A program made the translations under genes and the position numbers. Positions 4,939 through 9,400 of a stretch of DNA of 9,400 bases are shown in pieces (position 1 is the first letter of the stretch; every line of letters starts with the position of its first letter). The stretch lies in assembly GCA_030630315.1 (NCBI GenBank), contig DAOVNI010000037.1:1-9400 (forward strand), given 5' to 3'. The stretch is from Phycisphaerae bacterium. GTDB lineage: Bacteria; Planctomycetota; Phycisphaerae; Sedimentisphaerales; Anaerobacaceae. The notes under the pieces were generated by a model, which saw only the letters and a program-made list of their open reading frames with translations, searched no databases and was not told the origin of the DNA.

Positions 4939-5526
4939 ATGCAAATCCTACAAGACATATTCAAGCAAATCCCAAAAATATTCAGATATTTGATTCCAGG
5001 TTTTCTATTAATAGTTTTCTTCAAGATGTCGCTTCCAGACAAGCAAGAAAACTCACTCGTCAAGCTCATCAACGACAACATCTACATCTTCATAGTTTTT
5101 GGCGGTATGGTCGCCTACCAGATACATCGGTTGATTTTCTGGCTGATTGATGAGATATTTTTTAAGTGCCGAGGTCACACTTGCTGGACGTTTTTCAAAA
5201 TACGATATGGTAAAGTCGAGCAAGTTGGGGCTCCTAAGAATAATAAGGACGAGGAGCATACTGCTCGAGAGGCACATGCCATAATCGGCTACATGGACTA
5301 TCGCTGGTCCATTCTTCATTCGTGTCTAATCACAGCAGAGTTGGGTTTTCTTTTCAGTTGGCTCGCGAGGGACTGCTCTCTAGTTCACGAGTACCGTGAA
5401 CCCATCAGGTGGTGTTCCGTTGTTCTCTTTTCTATAGCCCTCTGGATGTACTGCTATTTGACAAAAATAGAACTTGAAGAAATCTCCAAATGGGACAATG
5501 CCTCGAACAAAGCGGGAGACAAATAG
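4939..5526 (+). CDS. Uncharacterised membrane protein (195 aa, about 4 helices)
   Basis: The N-terminal amphipathic start MQILQDIFKQIPKIFRYLIP leads into a first helix (about 14-28). Further helices lie at about 47-69, 125-143 and 155-175. A charged cytoplasmic region at 85-112 (KVEQVGAPKNNKDEEHTARE) contains an alternation of acid and His residues, and the C-terminus is acidic then basic. The frame is open back to a GTG at 4897, with an ATG at 4921. I prefer the ATG at 4939, because GGAG (4925-4928) lies 10 nt upstream and the protein then begins with the IPKIFRYLIPGF segment typical of a first helix. Related-looking membrane proteins are known to me only as hypotheticals. It ends 21 nt before the next start, so the two are probably co-transcribed. 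Confidence 0.55.
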   Translation: MQILQDIFKQIPKIFRYLIPGFLLIVFFKMSLPDKQENSLVKLINDNIYIFIVFGGMVAYQIHRLIFWLIDEIFFKCRGHTCWTFFKIRYGKVEQVGAPKNNKDEEHTAREAHAIIGYMDYRWSILHSCLITAELGFLFSWLARDCSLVHEYREPIRWCSVVLFSIALWMYCYLTKIELEEISKWDNASNKAGDK

Positions 5527-5547
5527 TTGTCGGACATTGGAGTAATC

Positions 5548-5874
5548 ATGATTACCAGAAGAACTGTCATCATTAGTTTAGCTGTGAGCTTCTCGCTGCA
5601 ATGGGCCCTTTCGGTTCTTTTCTGGATGGGCCCTTTCCACGCTCGGCCGATGGTTATTTGGCTGGCCCCGCTTGCTCCGCCTTATTATGGCGTTCGCTTT
5701 CTCATCGAAAGAGATCTCGACGTGGCTTTGGTTTCGCTGATTGTTACCGTCCTGACAATCGTTTTTTGCTTATTAGCCGTACTCATACGCCGCACTTCCA
5801 CTCTCATCTCGGCCCACATTATGTTAGTTGCCTATTGGTTTTGGAGTTACTGTCTCATCGGAATCGGCGTATAA
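5548..5874 (+). CDS. Uncharacterised small membrane protein (108 aa, 4 helices)
   Basis: Four hydrophobic segments lie at about residues 7-27, 35-50, 58-80 and 86-106, with a basic N-terminus (MITRR). No family is recognised. A TTG at 5527 keeps the frame open, but the ATG at 5548 has GGAG (5539-5542) 5 nt before it and is preferred. The 12-mer ATGGGCCCTTTC occurs twice within the gene (5601-5612 and 5626-5637) in two different reading frames, a small oddity. Base composition is less AT-rich than the genes at 2362-4781. It is the last plus-strand gene of the accessory block and converges on the minus-strand methyltransferase, with the inverted heptamer trimer (5906-5926) between them. Confidence 0.5.
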   Translation: MITRRTVIISLAVSFSLQWALSVLFWMGPFHARPMVIWLAPLAPPYYGVRFLIERDLDVALVSLIVTVLTIVFCLLAVLIRRTSTLISAHIMLVAYWFWSYCLIGIGV

Positions 5875-5905
5875 GAAGAAAACCCGTAATTCCCGTCAAA
5901 ACAAA

Positions 5906-5926
5906 TTCGTGACTCGTGGCTCGTGG
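5906..5926 (-). repeat. Heptamer trimer, inverted relative to 1663-1683
   Basis: On the minus strand there are three 7-bp units: CCACGAG twice, then TCACGAA. They differ from the CYACGAA units at 1663-1683 at one or two positions. It lies between the convergent genes ending at 5874 and 5953. Confidence 0.6.
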
Positions 5927-5952
5927 GCGATATTGATGTCTGCAATCCCGCT

Positions 5953-6525
5953 TTACGTATACTTCGGCTTGCATTTCAGGTGGTCGCGGGTTTCCTCGAT
6001 GATGTCCCAATGGCCGGATTCCAGGATGCTGGCCTTGGTAACGCTGCGTCGTTGATGGCCATCATCAATTACCAGGTAGCCGGAGTTTTTAGTTATCCTT
6101 TTGAGCTCAGCTAAGAATTCTGTGTGGTTCTTGATAATGTGAAACATATCAAGAGCACATACTACGTCTGCTATTGTGCCAGGCAGCCTGCTGCCATATC
6201 CGCTCGCCAATACAGCTTCGATGTTTGTTAATCCATATTTGTCAATCTTTTCCTTCACGGCTTCGACAGCCAGTTCGTGAATATCCACCGCAAAGACTTT
6301 TCCGTGCCGGCCTACGAGGCGTGCGAATCTCGTGGTGTACCTGCCCGGGCCGCAGCCGTAATCCACGACCGTCATACCCGGCTTCAATCCGAACTTTTTG
6401 ACGCGTTTGTCTATGTATGGGTATATGAAGTCTATGACGTGAAAGATAATGTTCATAAACTTGAAGTGCCAGTCCGGCATTCTCTCGGTTTTTCTTTTTT
6501 GCACTATGTTCTTAATAAAGGACAT
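5953..6525 (-). CDS. Class I SAM-dependent methyltransferase
   Basis: 190 aa with a Rossmann-like methyltransferase fold of the Methyltransf_11/25 kind. A helical N-terminus (1-45) precedes motif I, VVDYGCGPGRYT (53-64), the glycine-rich SAM loop. An acidic residue follows at the end of the second strand (FAVDIH, Asp81). Motif IV is ADVVCALDMFHII (119-131), and a late strand is GYLVIDDGH (149-157). The acceptor cannot be told; closest-looking relatives are annotated generically, including ubiquinone/menaquinone-type and small-molecule enzymes. An in-frame GTG at 6537 is rejected, since GGAGG (6531-6535 on the minus strand) lies 5 nt before the ATG at 6525. It follows the corrinoid-activator gene by 61 nt on the same strand, and a dispersed repeat fills half of that gap. 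Co-transcription is likely; a functional link to corrinoid chemistry is unproven. Confidence 0.8.
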   Translation of the reverse strand: MSFIKNIVQKRKTERMPDWHFKFMNIIFHVIDFIYPYIDKRVKKFGLKPGMTVVDYGCGPGRYTTRFARLVGRHGKVFAVDIHELAVEAVKEKIDKYGLTNIEAVLASGYGSRLPGTIADVVCALDMFHIIKNHTEFLAELKRITKNSGYLVIDDGHQRRSVTKASILESGHWDIIEETRDHLKCKPKYT

Positions 6526-6556
6526 AAGTGCCTCCACTTAACCACTCACCATCCCC

Positions 6557-6588
6557 AAATCCGTGTCAATCCGCGTAATCCGCGATTC
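6557..6588. repeat. Dispersed repeat with 9-10 bp internal period overlapping a stop codon
   Basis: Three similar units beginning TCCG (TCCGTGTCAA, TCCGCGTAA, TCCGCGATT) follow one another. The right end overlaps two bases of the TGA stop (6587-6589) of the corrinoid-activator gene. Sequences of this kind are common between genes in planctomycete and other environmental assemblies (recalled). Confidence 0.6.
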
Positions 6589-8173
6589 AAAAGGACATAC
6601 AATCTGCAAACACGGCCTGAAAGTCCGGCTCGTGCGCGATTTCAACGTATTCAATTCTGCAGGCCAGTTCGCAGGCTTTCGCCCGGCACTGCCGGCTAAG
6701 CAGGAGCATCTGCGCACCGGCAGCGGCGGCATTGCCGACAAAATGGATTCGCTCCGCCGGAACATCAGGCAGCAGTCCTATCCGCAGCGCACTTTCAGCC
6801 CGGATGTAATTGCCGAATGCGCCCGCTAAAAAAATCTGTTTTATGTCAGAATCTTCGAGGCCAAGTTTTTTCTGCAAAAGTTTAATGCCGGCCCGGATGG
6901 CGGCCTTGGCAAGCTGGATCTGCCGGATATCCTTTTGAGTCAGAAACACCGTTTCAGCGGCGCCGCTTGCTGTCAGGATAAAGACCGGCTCGCCGAGTTC
7001 GGTGCGTATGCGAGAAACAATAGCCACAGGCACCTTATCTGCCAGCGAGCTTGCCCTGACGAACCGCCCGCTTGCGTCAACGATGCCCAGCTCCAGCAGT
7101 ACCGCCACCGCATCGATTAGCCCGCTGCCGCATATCGAGCGAGGCGGGCAATCGCCTATCACATCCAGAACTATGTCATCTTCGCCTGCGACGACCGCTT
7201 CTATGGCGCCTTCGGCCGCCCTGCTGCCGCAGGTTATACGTGCTCCTTCCAGAGCAGGCCCGGCAGCACAGCTTGCCGCATAGAGTTTATCGCCGGTGCC
7301 GAGTACAAGCTCGCCGTTTGTGCCGATATCGACGGCCAGTGTCATTTCTTCAGCCGAATCGATATCGACCGCAAGTGCGACAGCAGTGGTATCTGCGCCG
7401 ACGAAGCCGGCTATATTGGGAGCGGTATGGATATTGCCGGCCGGGTTTATTTGCAGGGCCAGCTCATTAGCAGGTGTGTCTCTGGCATCAAGAGAGAACG
7501 CCTTGTACGGTGCCTGCCCGAGCTGCTTGACAGGCAATTTAAGGAAAATGTGGTTCATCGTAGTATTGCCGACGACGGCGATTTCATATATGCACTTTGC
7601 ATCTACGCCGGCCTGTTTGCAAAGCCGGGCAATCAGTTCATTTGCGCAGTTAATTATTGTGTCGTGGAGTTCGGCTAATTTTGCGTCGGTTTGAGCGTAG
7701 GTGATTCTGCTGATGACATCATCGCCGTATCGGCTTTGTGGATTTAATTCCGCCTGAGTTGTTAGGCATCGGCCGTCTGTCATATCAATTAACCTGGCAA
7801 CGATTGTGGTTGTGCCGATATCGATTGCCACGCCGAATATTGGGCCAGCGGAATCGGGCTGCAAATATTTTTCGTATATGTCGGGCTGGATTCTGTCTTT
7901 TGTATCAATACCCTCAGCGAGGATTTTCTGCTCGAAGAACCTGGAGCCGGCCGGAATCGTTACCGTAAGGTCGTTTTGAATATGGTACTGACAGGCCAGG
8001 ACCTGCTGCGAGTCCGGCTCAAGGTTTACGACACACTTTTTACAGGTACCCTTGCCGCCGCAGACGGTGTTTAAGATTATGCCTGCCTGGCCCGCGGCCT
8101 CGATAAGTGTCGCACCTGCGTGAATCGAAATTTGCTTATCATCGGGCTTGAAAGTTATATTGAAGTGTTTCAT
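6587..8173 (-). CDS. RACo-like ferredoxin/ASKHA protein (reductive activator of corrinoid proteins, DUF4445)
   Basis: 528 aa. Residues 1-75 form a plant-type [2Fe-2S] ferredoxin domain with Cys38, Cys44, Cys47 and Cys61 (C-x5-C-x2-C-x13-C; CGGKGTCKKC). From about 113 an ASKHA ATPase domain follows: GVAIDIGTTTIVARLID (114-130), then VVGNTTMNHIFL, a second phosphate loop (LAVDIGTNGELVLG), ICGSGLIDA and IFLAGAFGNYI, ending with the usual Cys-containing C-terminus (CRAKACELACRIEYVEIAH). Such proteins use ATP to reduce inactive Co(II) corrinoid to Co(I) in methyl-transfer pathways, including the Wood-Ljungdahl route and demethylation of methylated substrates. Well-studied RACo is about 630 aa with an extra middle domain; here the ferredoxin-to-ASKHA linker is only about 35-40 residues, so that domain is missing. 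The ATG at 8173 has no Shine-Dalgarno and abuts a repeat. No corrinoid protein or corrinoid methyltransferase is visible in the window. Confidence 0.85.
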   Translation of the reverse strand: MKHFNITFKPDDKQISIHAGATLIEAAGQAGIILNTVCGGKGTCKKCVVNLEPDSQQVLACQYHIQNDLTVTIPAGSRFFEQKILAEGIDTKDRIQPDIYEKYLQPDSAGPIFGVAIDIGTTTIVARLIDMTDGRCLTTQAELNPQSRYGDDVISRITYAQTDAKLAELHDTIINCANELIARLCKQAGVDAKCIYEIAVVGNTTMNHIFLKLPVKQLGQAPYKAFSLDARDTPANELALQINPAGNIHTAPNIAGFVGADTTAVALAVDIDSAEEMTLAVDIGTNGELVLGTGDKLYAASCAAGPALEGARITCGSRAAEGAIEAVVAGEDDIVLDVIGDCPPRSICGSGLIDAVAVLLELGIVDASGRFVRASSLADKVPVAIVSRIRTELGEPVFILTASGAAETVFLTQKDIRQIQLAKAAIRAGIKLLQKKLGLEDSDIKQIFLAGAFGNYIRAESALRIGLLPDVPAERIHFVGNAAAAGAQMLLLSRQCRAKACELACRIEYVEIAHEPDFQAVFADCMSF

Positions 8174-8271
8174 TTATCGTATATCGTGCCTTCGCTTCGC
8201 TCAAGGCCAAGATTGTGTATTGCGTATATCGTATTGCATATATCTTACGCGATACTCGATATGCGCGATGC
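8174..8271. repeat. Heptamer-phased repeat tract upstream of the corrinoid-activator start
   Basis: TTATCGT and ATATCGT (8174-8187) are followed by a GCCTT/AAGGC hairpin (8188-8207). From 8216 come eight consecutive 7-bp steps of similar composition, such as CGTATAT (8223), CGTATTG (8230), CATATAT (8237) and GATACTC (8251). The tract begins directly beside the ATG of the minus-strand gene, so any promoter or leader must lie within or beyond it. Confidence 0.6.
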
Positions 8272-8511
8272 GCAACGAATAATCAGCGGATTTTATGCCG
8301 AATTTTCCAGCGGGCGCGTCTTTTTTTACTGCCTACTTTGCGTCTGCGTCTTGATTTTGCCATTTATTTTTCCGCAAAACACCTGAAACTTTGTTACAAA
8401 ATACTTTTAATCCTTTGGAATATATGGTATTATAACGAAATGTAAAAGTAAAAAGTTAAAAGGGCGAATTTTTTTGCTATAGTTTTTGCCGGTTTAGATT
8501 GGGGTGCGGAA
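8272..8511. other. Divergent intergenic region between 8173 and 8512
   Basis: AT-rich DNA between the two divergent genes. Short ORFs here lack protein character. TATTAT and TATAAC sequences at about 8426-8436 could serve as a -10 for the plus-strand gene at 8512, but no convincing -35 partner was found. Confidence 0.4.
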
Positions 8512-8802
8512 ATGATTCAGTGCAAAGATTGCGAATTTTGTGAGATTGGTCCTGACAACCAAAGGACTTTCAAATGCGACCCGTTTACCAATATCAAGGA
8601 GCCGGAGTGCATAGCCAAATGGCAGCTAATCCGTCTTGATATGCTGGTAGCCAGCTATCAGAGGATGCTCAAGTGGTATGGGAAGTTAGCCCCACTTCAG
8701 GATAAGCTGTTCAAGTATATGCAGCGAGAAATCGAGGATATTGACGAAGCTGAGCGCTGGAAGGTTGACGAGGAGGAGGAGGAAGAAGAAGAAGAGGGCT
8801 GA
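8512..8802 (+). CDS. Small Cys-rich protein with poly-Glu tail (96 aa)
   Basis: The N-terminus has Cys4, Cys7 and Cys10 (IQCKDCEFCEIG), then Cys22 and Cys33, spacing suited to binding zinc or another metal. A helical middle follows (residues 36-75: KWQLIRLDMLVASYQRML, then DKLFKYMQREIEDID). The end is nine glutamates in a row before the final Gly, encoded by a mixed GAG/GAA triplet run (8769-8796) that could vary in length by slippage. I think similar proteins exist beside sigma factors in planctomycetes but cannot name one. Its plus-strand position 122 nt before an ECF sigma factor suggests a shared regulatory role, for instance as an anti-sigma or RNA polymerase-interacting factor; this is inference. 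The ATG follows a weak purine-rich stretch (GGGGTGCGGAA) immediately upstream. Confidence 0.7.
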   Translation: MIQCKDCEFCEIGPDNQRTFKCDPFTNIKEPECIAKWQLIRLDMLVASYQRMLKWYGKLAPLQDKLFKYMQREIEDIDEAERWKVDEEEEEEEEEG

Positions 8803-8924
8803 GAGACCGGAGCAAATCGGACTTGGCGGGCAAAAAAACAATCAGATTTTTCCTCATTTGTACAATAAATATGCAATAAATCAATTCCGGATACCGTCTT
8901 TATTTATGTAAAAAGCGCTTAAAT

Positions 8925-9400
8925 ATGGCAAAGAGCGACAACTTAGCCCGGATAATAATCGGATGTAAGGCCGGTTCGGCCGAAAGTTTTTCGCAATTGG
9001 TTGATATTTACGCAAACCGGTTTTATGGCTATTTTTACCGATTAACGGGCAATAAGGTGGTCAGTGATGACCTGCTTAGCGAGCTATTTGTTAAGTTGGT
9101 GGAGAAAATCAGCTCCTATAAGGGCGGCTCTTTTGAAAGCTGGTTGTTCAAAGTAGCATCGAATATTTTTCACGATTACTTAAGGGGCAAGCAGCGGCGG
9201 AGAAGATTGCTGGAGGTCCGAAAAAAGCAGCTTGAATCAAGGAAACAAGAGGTAAAAAAGTCCGATAGCGAAAGAGTCGATAAATTACAGATACAGCTTG
9301 AAAAGCTGGATGCAGATATGAGAGAATTGATAATGCTGCGTTTTTATTCGCAGTTGAAGCTGAAGGAAATAGCGGAAATGCGGTCTGAGCCGATAGGAAC
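8925..9400 (+). CDS. ECF-type sigma-70 family RNA polymerase sigma factor, 3' end outside window
   Basis: 158 residues are visible. Region 2 spans about 20-85: AESFSQLVDIYANRFYGYFY, then DDLLSELFVKLVEKI, then GSFESWLFKVASNIFHDYLR, which covers core RNA polymerase binding and -10 recognition. A basic, Arg/Lys-rich linker (87-112) leads to the start of region 4 at about 127: LDADMRELIMLRFYSQLKLKEIAEM, the helix-turn-helix that reads the -35 element. Regions 1 and 3 are absent, as in extracytoplasmic-function sigma factors. The gene runs off the right edge within the helix-turn-helix, probably 10-30 residues short of its end. The ATG at 8925 has no clear Shine-Dalgarno; it is preceded by the palindrome AAGCGCTT (8913-8920). 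Region 4 lacks only its final helix, so the family call is firm. Its signal and regulon cannot be read from here. Confidence 0.85.
   Translation, partial: MAKSDNLARIIIGCKAGSAESFSQLVDIYANRFYGYFYRLTGNKVVSDDLLSELFVKLVEKISSYKGGSFESWLFKVASNIFHDYLRGKQRRRRLLEVRKKQLESRKQEVKKSDSERVDKLQIQLEKLDADMRELIMLRFYSQLKLKEIAEMRSEPIG

Noticed and set aside
6535..6537. GTG start for the methyltransferase
   Set aside because: The GTG overlaps the GGAGG Shine-Dalgarno that serves the ATG at 6525, 5 nt downstream of it.
6277..7694. Long plus-strand ORFs opposite the methyltransferase and corrinoid-activator genes
   Set aside because: They are shadows of well-supported minus-strand genes: Arg/Pro/Cys-rich with no domain character, as expected from reading codons antisense in GC-rich DNA.

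Overview
The window looks like chromosomal DNA from an uncultured, probably anaerobic planctomycete (Phycisphaerae/Sedimentisphaerales type). This is inference. It rests on an HNH-AP2 protein, a corrinoid-activator-like ferredoxin/ASKHA protein, an ECF-type sigma factor behind a small Cys-rich/acidic protein, and many degenerate intergenic repeats. No rRNA, tRNA or CRISPR array was seen.

Layout. (1) 2-577, plus strand: C-terminal half of a Na+/Ca2+ exchanger-family protein, open to the left edge. Its central linker is built from repeat sequence. (2) 586-1188, minus strand: an HNH-AP2 protein, convergent with the exchanger. (3) 1189-1835, no gene: a hairpin repeat, several 7-bp-phased tandem tracts, a 171-bp MITE-like element with 19-bp terminal inverted repeats, a 14-bp palindrome and a candidate promoter. 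(4) 1836-5874, plus strand: an AT-richer accessory block. It holds a 48-aa lipoprotein, a 28-aa membrane peptide or gene remnant, a trypco2-like protein, five small uncharacterised proteins predicted to span the membrane, and a soluble HEPN-like protein. (5) 5953-8173, minus strand: a RACo-like corrinoid activator followed by a class I SAM methyltransferase. (6) 8512-9400, plus strand: a 96-aa Cys-rich protein with a poly-Glu tail, then an ECF sigma factor running off the right edge.

How the parts relate. Genes 2362-2706, 2728-3042 and 3056-3460 have gaps of 13-21 nt and look like one transcription unit. A 16-nt motif sits on the stop codon of three ORFs in the block (2289, 2706, 3460). At two of them the likeness reaches about 29 nt downstream and back into the last codons, which suggests modular or duplicated gene ends. 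Trypco2 domains are known from conflict (defence) systems, so the block could be a defence-type island. No nuclease, NTPase or other effector is visible in it, so this stays a hypothesis.

The least ordinary part is the repeat content. At least five intergenic tracts, each with a different sequence, share a period of about 7 bp. Two of them, as inverted trimers of related heptamers, bracket the accessory block. Other repeats touch a start codon (8173), overlap a stop codon (6587) or lie in frame inside a gene (exchanger linker).
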